64,000 bases of DNA. Origin: JAIBJN01 sp963825255 (GTDB lineage Bacteria; Actinomycetota; Thermoleophilia; Gaiellales; Gaiellaceae). A program made the translations under genes and the position numbers. Positions within the stretch are counted from its first letter, which is position 1. Each line of letters starts with the position of its first letter. Below, one piece after another: positions 19,201 to 27,057 of this stretch. The DNA is taken from contig CAWGSF010000001.1 in NCBI GenBank assembly GCA_963825255.1, positions 62,001 through 126,000 of the forward strand. The letters are read 5' to 3'. The notes under the pieces are model-generated. The model worked only from the letters and a program-made list of their open reading frames with translations, did not search any database and was not told where the DNA came from.

Positions 19201-19465
19201 GAAGGTCATCGCTCGCCAGGGCCCGAACGAGGAGGCCGAGCCGCTCGCGCGCGAGGCCGTCGCCCTGGCTGAGGCGACCGACGCCGTTGTCCTCCACGCC
19301 GACGCGCTCGCGAGCCTGGGAGCGGTCCTCATCGCGCAGGGCCGCGGCGACGAGGGAGCATCGGCGCTGCGGAAAGCGCTCGCGCTCTACGAGGCGAAGG
19401 GCAACATCGTCTCGGCGGCGGCGGTGCGCCGGCAGCTCGACCAGCCCGCGGCCAAGATTCAGTAG
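16276..19465 (+). CDS. Zinc-ribbon adenylate/guanylate cyclase with AAA ATPase and TPR region (one frameshift)
   Basis: Domain order over about 1060 residues: a zinc ribbon (CPRCG..., FCPACG), a class III nucleotide cyclase domain (VVFSDVTDWTGLGER, IGDAVMAVFGTP, GVTSGEVIAGD), an AAA/NACHT-like ATPase (Walker A GPAGVGKSRLV, Walker B-like VVVLDDVNWG), and a long helical TPR-like C-terminus. The frame changes near 18530, where the TPR region continues as ERAIEVFERVGDDAGL; an indel is likely. Such proteins are large signal-transduction ATPases. Its end is convergent with the borosin precursor gene, overlapping it by 7 bases. Confidence 0.85.
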
Positions 19466-19733
19466 TCGACGCGCTTGATCGGTTTCGGCGGGCGGCCCGG
19501 GAGCTGCCAGAGAACGCGGATCGGGCGCCACGCCCAGTCGAGGTGCTCTCCCGGGTACTCCTCCTCCAGGGCCGCGACGATCGCGGCGGGTCGTTCGTCA
19601 GGAGGATGTCCTGCTTGTCCGTCGCGAGGCCCGACCTGCTCCTGACGACCTCTTCCGGGTCGTTCCAATAGTCGTCCAGGAGCTCGGGATTCACGCTTAG
19701 CTCGATGAGGAAGTCCCCGATCGTCTTGTCCAT
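19459..19733 (-). CDS. Putative split-borosin precursor peptide 1 (one-base frameshift)
   Basis: Restoring one base near 19595 (GACCCGCC to GACCCCGCC) gives a 91-residue peptide. Its N-terminal half (residues 4-48) is a helical leader, TIGDFLIELSVNPELLDDYW then GLATDKQDILLTND. This fits the pattern of SonA-type borosin-binding domains, often annotated LigA-like. The C-terminal 20 residues are hydrophobic and Pro-rich, ending GRPPKPIKRVDY, which is shared with precursor 2. The ATG follows GGGGGTGG. It lies 69 bases downstream of the methyltransferase on the same strand. I infer that the C-terminal region is the core that is N-methylated on its backbone. Confidence 0.7.
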
Positions 19734-19802
19734 GTGCCACCCCCGGGACGGGTACGGTAGGCGCTGAAGCGTGGCAGACGTTACAAGGCGCAGGAGCCCT
19801 GG

Positions 19803-20580
19803 TCAATGCCGCGGGAGCCCAAGGCGCTCGATCATCGCCTCGTCTGCCGAGGGCCTCGCGGCCGCGCGGGACGACGAGCGTCGCCATGGGTGGGATCTCG
19901 GCGTCGCGCAGCCCGGCGAGCGGGAGCCGCTCGACGTGCGGCTCGAGGATCGGGTAGACGGCCGCCTGGTAGACGATCACCTCGTGCTCGTCCGGGTAGT
20001 GCTCGGCCAGTCGCTCGACGAGGACGTCGAGAGGCAGCGGAGCGGTGCCGGTCACCGTCGTCACCTGGCCGAGGAAGCCGACCTGCCAGAGGACGAGGAG
20101 CGCGGCGGGCTCGACCCGGTAGCGGTAGACGAGGAACCCGGTCGCCTCGTAGCTCTGGCAGCCCATCTCGCCGGGGTCGAGGCCGAGGTCGGCGACGAGG
20201 CAGTCCTCCGCCGAGACGGCGGGGAGCATCCGCGCCTGGAACCCCTCCTCGCGGGCGCGCCTGACCGCCTCGTGGCCGGGGTCGACGAAGACCCCGGGGT
20301 GGCCGTAGAAGGCAAGACAGACGCGGCGACCTTCCCGCACGCGCTCGAGCGTCTCCTCGACGATCGCCGCGTAGGTCTCCGCGCGGTCCTTGCCGACCTC
20401 GTAGTGGCGGTCGAGCGAGCGGGCGTTCCCGTTCAGCCGCTCGATCCAGGTCGCTGTCAGCGGGTCGGCGACGAGGTAGAGGACCTCGTCGGCACGCTCG
20501 ATCACGGCCCGCGTGTGGGGCGTGACCTGCGAGGCGAGCTGGATGCCTGTGCCGACGACGGTGAGCGATCCCGCTCCCAC
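19803..20580 (-). CDS. Borosin-type peptide backbone alpha-N-methyltransferase (OphMA/SonM-like, one frameshift)
   Basis: This is a tetrapyrrole-methylase-fold SAM enzyme of about 258 residues. The start SLTVVGTGIQLASQVT, the YGHPGVFVDP loop, REEGFQARMLPAVSAED and LLVLWQVG all closely resemble OphMA/SonM as I know them. Tyr60, Arg66, Tyr70 and Tyr92 are spaced exactly like the OphMA active-site residues Tyr66, Arg72, Tyr76 and Tyr98. The C-terminus needs one shift near 19880 to read RAAARPSADEAMIERLGLPRH and stop at 19805-19803. The GTG start is 17 bases after precursor 2. Cobalt-precorrin methylation is unlikely, as no cobalamin genes are near. Confidence 0.8.
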
Positions 20581-20597
20581 CGACGCGGCATCCAGGC

Positions 20598-20840
20598 CTA
20601 GTAGCCCACCCGGCGGATCGGCCTGGGCGGTCTCGGGACCGGGCGCTCGCGCGCGGCGAGCTCGCCCTCGAGCGTCTCCTCGAGGGAGAGCCGGTCGCCC
20701 GTCAGGAGGATCGCCTGCTGCCGTCCGCTCAGCCCCGAGCCCGCGAGGACCCGCCCCGCGTTCTCGTGGTAGGCCTCCAGGCGCTCCTGGTCCGTGCTCA
20801 GGTCGATGAGGAAATCGCCGATGCTCTGCTCAGACGCCAT
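20598..20840 (-). CDS. Putative split-borosin precursor peptide 2
   Basis: An intact 80-residue protein. The leader SIGDFLIDLSTDQERLEAYH ... GLSGRQQAILLTGDRLSLEE is a clear paralogue of precursor 1 and fits the helical borosin-binding-domain pattern. The tail is short and Pro/Arg-rich, ending RPPRPIRRVGY, matching the RPPKPIKRVDY end of precursor 1. It lies immediately upstream of the methyltransferase and 53 bases downstream of the glutamine-synthetase-like gene. It has no ribosome site, and a promoter candidate sits so close that a leaderless message is possible. A LigA-domain dioxygenase subunit is the likely database misannotation. Confidence 0.75.
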   Translation of the reverse strand: MASEQSIGDFLIDLSTDQERLEAYHENAGRVLAGSGLSGRQQAILLTGDRLSLEETLEGELAARERPVPRPPRPIRRVGY

Positions 20841-20848
20841 TGCGGGAC

Positions 20849-20875
20849 CGTATAGCGGCTCCTGCGGCCGGTCAA
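20849..20875 (-). promoter_or_regulatory. Candidate promoter of the borosin genes
   Basis: On the minus strand TTGACC (20875-20870) is followed after 15 bases by TATACG (20854-20849). The start codon of precursor 2 lies 9 bases further on, so transcription would begin at or next to the ATG. The spacer is slightly short. Confidence 0.4.
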
Positions 20876-20893
20876 TGTCCCGTGCCGGACGTG

Positions 20894-22279
20894 CTAGAAG
20901 CGCGTCAGGTACTCGGCGACCTCCCACGGCGTCACCTGCTCGTGGTAGCGATCCCATTCCTCGCGCTTGACGCGGATGAAGTAGTCGGCGTAGTCCTCGT
21001 CGCGCCCGCGGCCGAGAGCCGCGCGGACGACGTCGTCCTCCTTGAGCTCGTTCGTCGCCTCGAGGAGGTTCGGGGGAAGCGTCTCGAGCCCGCGCGCACG
21101 GAGCTCGTCGTACGGGATCGTGTAGAGGTTCTCCGAGTTCGGGTCGCCGGGGTCGAGGCCGTTCTCGATGCCGTCGAGGCCGGCGGCGAGGATCGCGGTC
21201 GCGGCGAGGTAGGGGTTGCACGAGCCGTCGATCGTCCTGTCCTCCACGCGTCCGGGGCCGGGGACCCGGAGCATCTGGGTGCGGTTGTTGTAGCCGTAGC
21301 TGATCCACACCGGCGACCAGGTCGCCCCGCTTGCCGTCGTCCCGACCTTGAGGCGCTTGTAGGAGTTGACGGTGGGCGCGGTCAGCGCGCTGTAGGCGCG
21401 CGCGTGCTTTATGAGCCCGCCCATGAAGTGGTAGGCGGTCTCGGAGAGCCCGAGGCCGCGGGGGTCGTCCTCGTCGAGGAAGAGGTTCGTGTCGCCGTCC
21501 CACAGCGACATGTGGAAGTGGCAGCCGTTGCCCGTCAGCTGGGTGAACGGCTTCGGCATGAACGTCGCGAGGATCCGGCGGCCCTCGTCGCGGCCCTTCC
21601 GTTCCGCGAGCTGGTGGACCATGTAGCGGAAGAAGACCGCGCGGTCGCAGCTCGTGAGCGCGTCCGCGAACGTGAAGTTCTGCTCGAACTGCCCGTTCGC
21701 GTCCTCGTGGTCGTTCGCGTAGTTGCCCCAGCCGAGCTCGTTGAGGTAGCGCGAGATCGTCGTCAGGAAGTCGTAGTGGCGCGAGAGGCCGTTGAGGTCG
21801 TAGCAGGGCTTCTCGAGGGTGTCGAGCGCGTCCGCCAGGCGGATGGAGCCGTCCTCCATCAGCTCGACGAGGAAGTACTCGAGCTCGAGCCCGATCATGA
21901 ACTCGAAGCCTTTCTCCCGGGCGGTGGCGAGCTGTCGCCGGAGGATCGTGCGCGGGTCGTACGGCCAGTCCTCGCCGTCGACGGTGATGTCGCATGCGAA
22001 CCGCGCGACCGTCGGCTCCCAGGGCACCGGCGTGAAGCTCGCGAGGTCCGGCATCGCCGCGATGTCCGGGTCGCTCGGGACCTGGCCGATCTCCCCGGCG
22101 GCGAAGCCGGCGAACCCGGCGCCGTCGCTGACGAGGTCGTCCAGGTTCTGCGCCGGGACGAGCTTGGCGCTGGGGCGCGCGTACATGTCGACGAACTGCG
22201 CGAAGTAGAACTCGACGCCGAGCTTCTTCGACTCCTTGCGGATGTCCTCGACGGTGGGGGTGGCGGCGCCAGTGGGCAT
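20894..22279 (-). CDS. gmaS: Glutamine-synthetase-family ligase, probably gamma-glutamylmethylamide synthetase (GmaS/GlnT-like)
   Basis: The 461 residues show the glutamine synthetase fold: MIGLELEYFL (metal-binding EXE), GNGCHFHMSLWDG (ATP/ammonia region), SYKRLKVGTTASGATWSPVW and RVEDRTIDGSCNPYLAATAIL. The length and the LGVEFYFAQFVDM start are those of the GlnT/GmaS branch rather than classical GlnA. GmaS joins methylamine to glutamate, the first step of the N-methylglutamate pathway whose other enzymes seem to be encoded at 7536-16122. The start has a strong ribosome site (AAAGGAGGAAG). Plain glutamine synthesis remains the alternative. Confidence 0.8.
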   Translation of the reverse strand: MPTGAATPTVEDIRKESKKLGVEFYFAQFVDMYARPSAKLVPAQNLDDLVSDGAGFAGFAAGEIGQVPSDPDIAAMPDLASFTPVPWEPTVARFACDITVDGEDWPYDPRTILRRQLATAREKGFEFMIGLELEYFLVELMEDGSIRLADALDTLEKPCYDLNGLSRHYDFLTTISRYLNELGWGNYANDHEDANGQFEQNFTFADALTSCDRAVFFRYMVHQLAERKGRDEGRRILATFMPKPFTQLTGNGCHFHMSLWDGDTNLFLDEDDPRGLGLSETAYHFMGGLIKHARAYSALTAPTVNSYKRLKVGTTASGATWSPVWISYGYNNRTQMLRVPGPGRVEDRTIDGSCNPYLAATAILAAGLDGIENGLDPGDPNSENLYTIPYDELRARGLETLPPNLLEATNELKEDDVVRAALGRGRDEDYADYFIRVKREEWDRYHEQVTPWEVAEYLTRF

Positions 22280-22375
22280 GCGACTTCCTCCTTTCGGACG
22301 CCTGCCACCATAAACCGCGCCGGGCGCCCCGCCGATGGCATCTTCCTACAACCGGCGCCCGTGCCTTGTGTGGAG

Positions 22376-24041
22376 TTACGCCGTGCCGAGCGCCTGCTGG
22401 AGCCGGACCATCTTCACGGCGATCTCGATCATGAGCCAGTCGTCCGTCCGCAGGTCGAGGCCCGAGATCTCGCCGATCCTCCGCAACCGCTGGCGCAGCG
22501 TGTTCGGGTGGACGTAGAGCGCCTCCGCGGTCGCGCTGATGTTGCCGCGGCGGCGCAGGAACTCCTCGAGGGTGCGCAGGAGCGCCGTCGACCGGAGCCG
22601 GTCGTACTCCGCGATGCGCATCACCGCCTCCCGGTGCGCGTCGCGGACGTCCCCGTCGAACGGCAGGCGGAGGAGGTACTTGTAGGGGCCGAGGTCCTCG
22701 TAGGTCATGACGCCGGGCGCGGCCTGGAGCACGGTCGTGCCGAGGAGCGCGTGCCGGGCCTCCTCGAAGCCGGCGGCGAAGGAGGGGGCTCCGCGGCACA
22801 CGTTCGAGAGGCCGATGGATACCGGCGTCGCGAGCGTCTCCTGGATCTCGCGGACCTCCTCGAGCAGCCGCTCGTGCCCGTCCGGGCCGACGCGGAGGAG
22901 CGCGCGCATCGAGTCGTCGCGCCGGTCGAAGAGGGATCCCGGCGCCGCCGCAGCGAGCGCGCGCTCGAGCTCGTCGACCGGCGGTGACGACGCGAGCACG
23001 ACGTGGCCCTTGTCGAGGTCGCAGCCGAGCCGGGCGGAGCGGCCTTCCAGGCCGGGCAGAGACTCGCCGGCCGCGAGCTGCTCGAAGAAGTCCTTGATGA
23101 CGTTCTTCTCCGTCAGGCGCTCGATCAGCTCGATCTTCTTGATCGCGACCGCGGTCTGGTTCGCGACGGCGCGGGCGAGGTCGACCTCGGAGGTCCCGGT
23201 CGCGGCGACGAGCCCGAGGAGCTCGTCGTTGGCGACGAGCGGCACGGCGACGGACGCCGACCGGCCGCTCCGCGCCAGCTCGGGGCCGAGCTCGGAGAGC
23301 CCGATCTCGGTGCGGGCCGCCGAATCGGGAGGAGAGGACGCGCGCAGGTTCAAGACCTCCGCGGAGCCGTCCAGCAGGTACAGGTGGCACGACCCTGCCC
23401 GGAGCAGGCGCACCCCTCGCTCCACGACTGCGGGGAGCACCTCGTCCAGGTTCTCGGCACGCGCGAGCGTCTCGCCGAGCTCGGTGAGGTGCTCGAGCTC
23501 CTCGACGCGGCGGCGCATCTCCTCGTAGAGGCGCGCGTTCTCGATCGCGCCCGCCACGAGCGACGCGCTGGAGACGAGGACGTCGACCTCGGCCTCCGTG
23601 AACTCGCGCGGCGCCTCCGTGTGGCTGGAGATGACGCCGATCACGTTGCCGTCCTTCCCGACCATCGGCACGGAGAGGAGCGACTGGAACCGCTCCTCCT
23701 CGAGCTCCGGGACGTACGTGACCCGGGGATCGTCGAGGGCGCGGTCGCGGATGAAGGCCGCCTCCTTGCGCTCGGACGCCCACCACGCGAGACCTTCGCC
23801 GCGCCGCAGCACGATCTGGTCGACGAGGTGCGCGTACGGCTCCGACGCGGCCTTGAGGACGAGCCGGTCCTCGTCTTCGACGAGGTAGACGAAGCAGGCG
23901 TGGACCGAGCAGGCGTCGGTGAGTAGGCGGACGACGGCGCCGAGGACCTCCTCGAGGTCGAGCGACGACCCGACGGTCGCGATGATCGTGTAGAGGATGC
24001 GGCTCTCGCCGATGTGTGTGGCAGGCGCGCCGATGGGACAT
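22376..24041 (-). CDS. GAF-domain PucR/CdaR-type transcriptional regulator
   Basis: Two GAF-like sensor regions (around ILYTIIATVGSSLDLEEVL and ELGETLARAENLDEVL) are followed by a central CdaR-type region and a C-terminal PucR helix-turn-helix (FLRRRGNISATAEALYVHPNTLRQRL). The start is uncertain: the ATG at 24041 reads into the conserved region only after a one-base shift within a CACACACA run near 24020, and no other start exists in the main frame. It lies upstream of gmaS on the same strand (96-base gap), so it probably controls methylamine or amino-acid use and perhaps the borosin genes. Confidence 0.82.
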
Positions 24042-24090
24042 CGTAAGCCGAAAGCCCCCGCTCGGAGCGCCGACGTGCCCTCAGCGGACC

Positions 24091-24117
24091 CGTCCGGGGT
24101 CTGACCCCTGACATGGC
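24091..24117. repeat. 27-bp intergenic repeat, copy 1 (contains GGGGTC-T-GACCCC)
   Basis: CGTCCGGGGTCTGACCCCTG plus ACATGGC recurs at 24205-24231 with one mismatch. The core GGGGTC/GACCCC is a perfect dyad with one central base. It lies between fdhA and the PucR gene. Confidence 0.6.
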
Positions 24118-24204
24118 CGTGTTGGACAGGGCTTGCGACTAGCGGGGCTTGAGCCCGGTGGCGGGAAAGCGGGAATCGGCGCACGGGCATGCCCGTGGTG
24201 GACA

Positions 24205-24231
24205 CGTCTGGGGTCTGACCCCTGACATGGC
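24205..24231. repeat. 27-bp intergenic repeat, copy 2
   Basis: This is the second copy, starting CGTCTGGGGTCTGACCCCTG and 114 bases from the first in the same orientation. It ends 15 bases beyond the fdhA stop, so it could form part of a terminator for fdhA. The 205-base gap 24042-24246 holds nothing else that I can identify. Confidence 0.6.
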
Positions 24232-24246
24232 GCGACGGGACGGCGG

Positions 24247-26964
24247 TCAGCGCGCCGAGGGGCGCAGCGAGCCGCCGACGGGCTCGACGCGCACGGCGCT
24301 CGTCTTGTACTCGGGCGTGCCGATGAGTGGGTCGCCGACGTCGTGCGTGAGCCAGTTCACCTTCGCCTCCGCGAAGTGGAGAGCCATCCAGACGAGGCCC
24401 GGGTAGACGCGGTCGCCGATCCGTGCGCGCGCCTCGAGCTCCCCGCGGCGCGAGACGAGCCGCACCCAGTCCCCCTCCGTCACGCCGAGGGCCTGCGCGT
24501 CCTCCGGGTGCATCTCGACGAAGGGCTCCTCCTGCTTCTGCGTGACCCCCTCCTCGCGCATCGTCATCGTCGCGGAGTTGTAGTGGTAGAGCGTCCGCCC
24601 CGTGGAGAGCACGAACGGGTACTCGGAATCGGGCTGCTCGATCGGCGGCTGGTACTCGACCGGGTAGAACTTGCCCTTGCCGCTCGGGCGCGCCGGGGAC
24701 GGCGCGTGCAGGTAGGGCGAGCCAGGGTGGTCGCGGTCGGGGCACGGCCACTGGAGCCCGACCTCCTCGATGCGGTCGTAGCGGATGCCCGTCCAGAGCG
24801 GGGCGAGGTCGGCGAACTCGTCCCAGGCGTCCTCGGGGCTCTCGTAGGCCGGCCAGTCGGCGCCCAGGGCCTTCGCCATGTCGACGACGATGCGGAAGTC
24901 CTCGCGCGCGTTCCCCGGGCACGGGACCGCCTTGCGGACACGGTTGACCCGCCGCTCGGTGTTCGTGAACGTGCCGTCCTTCTCGGCGAAGCTCGAGGCG
25001 GGGAAGATGACGTTCGCGAACTTGCGGTTCGAGTCGTTCAGGAAGAGGTCCTGCGCGACCACGAAGTCCAGGTGCCCCATCCCCTCCTCGACGTGGTGGG
25101 CGTTCGGCTCCGTCTGCACCGGGTTCTCGCCGATCAGGTAGAGCGCGCGGATGCGGCCGTCGTGGAGGCCGGACATGATCTGGTCGAGCCGGTAGCCGGG
25201 CGTCTCCGGCACCGCGACGTCCCAGGCCTCCGAGAACTTCCGGCGGATCTCCGGATCGTCGAGCGGCTGGTAGCCGGGGAGGTAGGACGGGTTGGCGCCG
25301 GCGTCGTTCAGGCCCTGGACGTTGTTCTGGCCGCGCAGGGCGTTGAGCCCGGTGGACTCGTAGCCGAGGTGGCCCGTCATGAGGACGAGGTTCGAGAGCG
25401 ACCAGATGTTGTCGACGGCGCAGGCGTGCTCGGTGATGCCGAGCGTGTAGAAGATCGCCGCATGCCGCTCGCGGGCGTACTCGCGGGCGGTGGCGACGAT
25501 GTCGGCGGCAGGGACGCCGGTGACCTGCTCGGCGTCCTCGGGCGTGTAGCGGGCCACGACCTCGCGGACGGCCTCGATGTCCTCGGTGTGCTCCGCGATG
25601 TACGCGTCGTCCTGGAGGCCCTCCTCGAGGATGACGTGCATCATCGCGTTCAGGAGCCAGACGTCCGAGCCCGGGCGCAGCTGGAGATGGCGCCTGGCGA
25701 GCTTCGTCAGCCAGATCTTGCGCGGGTCGGCGACCACGAGCGTCGCCCCGTTGCGCGCCGCCTTCTTCATCCGCAGGGCGAGCACCGGGTGGGCCTCGGT
25801 CGTGTTCGAGCCGATGACGAGGATGAAGCGGGCGTTCTCGATCTCGGGGATCGAGTTGGTGGTGGCGCCTCTGCCCAACGACCTGACCAGGCCGTAGAGG
25901 GTCGGAGCGTGTCAGGTGGCTTCGCAGGAGTGGACGGAGTTCGTCCCGATCGCCGTGCGGGCGAGCTTCTGGATGAGGAAGTTCTCCTCCATCGTCAGCC
26001 GCGCCGAGGAGAGGAAGCCGATCGCGTGGGGGCCGTGCTCGGCCTTCACCCGCAGGAGGCCCTCGGCGGCGACCTGGTAGGCGTGCTCCCAGGTGGTCGG
26101 GTGGAGCTCGCCGTCCTCGCCGCGGACGAGGGGCTCGGTGAGGCGGTCGGGGTGATGGACGAAGTTGAACGCGAAGCGCCCCTTGACGCAGAGGTTGCCC
26201 TCGTTCGAGACGTAGTGCGGCTCGGAGGTCACCTTGACGATCCGCTTCGTCTCGGGGTCGACGTTCAGGTCGATCTGGCAGCCGACCCCGCAGAACGTGC
26301 AGGTCGACTTGACCTTCTCGAGCGCGCGCTCCGGCCGCTCCGTGCCCTCCTCGAACTTCTCGTAGATCGCGCCGGTGGGGCAGACCGAGAGGCAGCCGCC
26401 GCAGAGCTCGCACTCCGTGTCGAGCCAGGAGTAGCCGTGGGTCGGGACGATGCGCGCGTGCGGCCCGCGCCCCTCGAGCGAGAGCGCCGAGCACTGCATG
26501 ACCTCCTGCGTGTAGCGCACGCAGCGGTTGCAGAGGATGCAGGCGTCGGGGTCGTAGCCCATGAACTTGTTGCGGTCGGCGTAGGGCTCCCGCTTCGCGT
26601 CGGGGAGGATGAACGGCGCCTCGGCGTCGAGCTCCTCGGCGAGGTCGACGAGCTCGTTCGGCCGGCCCCCGGGGTCGGGGTTCAGGTGCTCGGCCAGGAG
26701 CATCTCCGTGAGGGTCTTGCGGAACTCCGGGACGGAGGAGTTCGTCGAGACGGCCATGCCCTCGGCGACGCGCGTCGCGCACGCCGGGAGCGGGCGCGGC
26801 GAGCCCTCGACGCCGACGACGCACATGCGGCAGCCCCCGTACGGCTCGAGCTTGTCGTCGTGGCAGAGCGTGGGGATGAAGACGCCGTGCCGCGCGGCAG
26901 CGTGGACGAGGAGCTCGCCCTCGGGCGCGCTGACGGCCTGCCCGTCGAGCGTGAACTCGACCAT
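24247..26964 (-). CDS. fdhA: Selenocysteine-containing NAD-dependent formate dehydrogenase, catalytic subunit
   Basis: Read through one in-frame TGA (25914-25912), this is a 905-residue protein with Sec351 in HSCEATU-HAPTLYGLV, the conserved position of formate dehydrogenase active-site Sec/Cys. Domains: an N-terminal 2Fe-2S domain (GGCRMCVVG), two 4Fe-4S motifs (CILCNRCV and CELCGGCLSVCPTGAI), then the 4Fe-4S/Mo-bisPGD domain beginning CTFCGVGCQID, and a molydopterin-dinucleotide-binding C-terminus. It oxidises formate to CO2. Its NADH-forming partner is encoded at 28794-30320, and selenocysteine genes lie at 55816-59920. Calling it as two separate genes would be wrong. Confidence 0.93.
25868..25900 (-). 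promoter_or_regulatory. Bacterial SECIS-like hairpin after the fdhA UGA
   Basis: Starting 11 bases past the UGA, CCTCT pairs with AGAGG, and within it CCTG pairs with CAGG around a GU apex. A short stem with GU in the apical loop about 15-40 bases after the UGA is what SelB recognises in bacterial selenoprotein mRNAs. The stem is interrupted, so the exact fold is approximate. Confidence 0.6.
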
Positions 26965-27057
26965 GATTCGATCCTACAGTCGGGACGGGCCGCCCATCGC
27001 GCGAGGGCGTCGAATGCGGGCGGTTCGCGACGGGGCCGCCGGGGTAGGGTGAAAGCC

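Noticed and set aside
19459..20840. LigA-type extradiol dioxygenase subunits and a cobalamin-biosynthesis methylase
   Set aside because: No LigB catalytic subunit or cobalamin gene is near; both short proteins share a leader and tail and flank an OphMA-like enzyme with its active-site residues, which fits borosins better.
20598..24041. Long Arg-rich minus-strand frame from 24041 through gmaS
   Set aside because: It is a shadow frame of gmaS and the PucR gene; only its first codons may serve as the PucR start after a one-base shift, and its last 80 codons are precursor 2.
25912..26964. A complete 350-residue ferredoxin-like gene separate from a downstream oxidoreductase gene
   Set aside because: The stop is a UGA at the formate dehydrogenase selenocysteine position, and homology continues in the same frame beyond it, with a SECIS-like hairpin and sel genes in the window.
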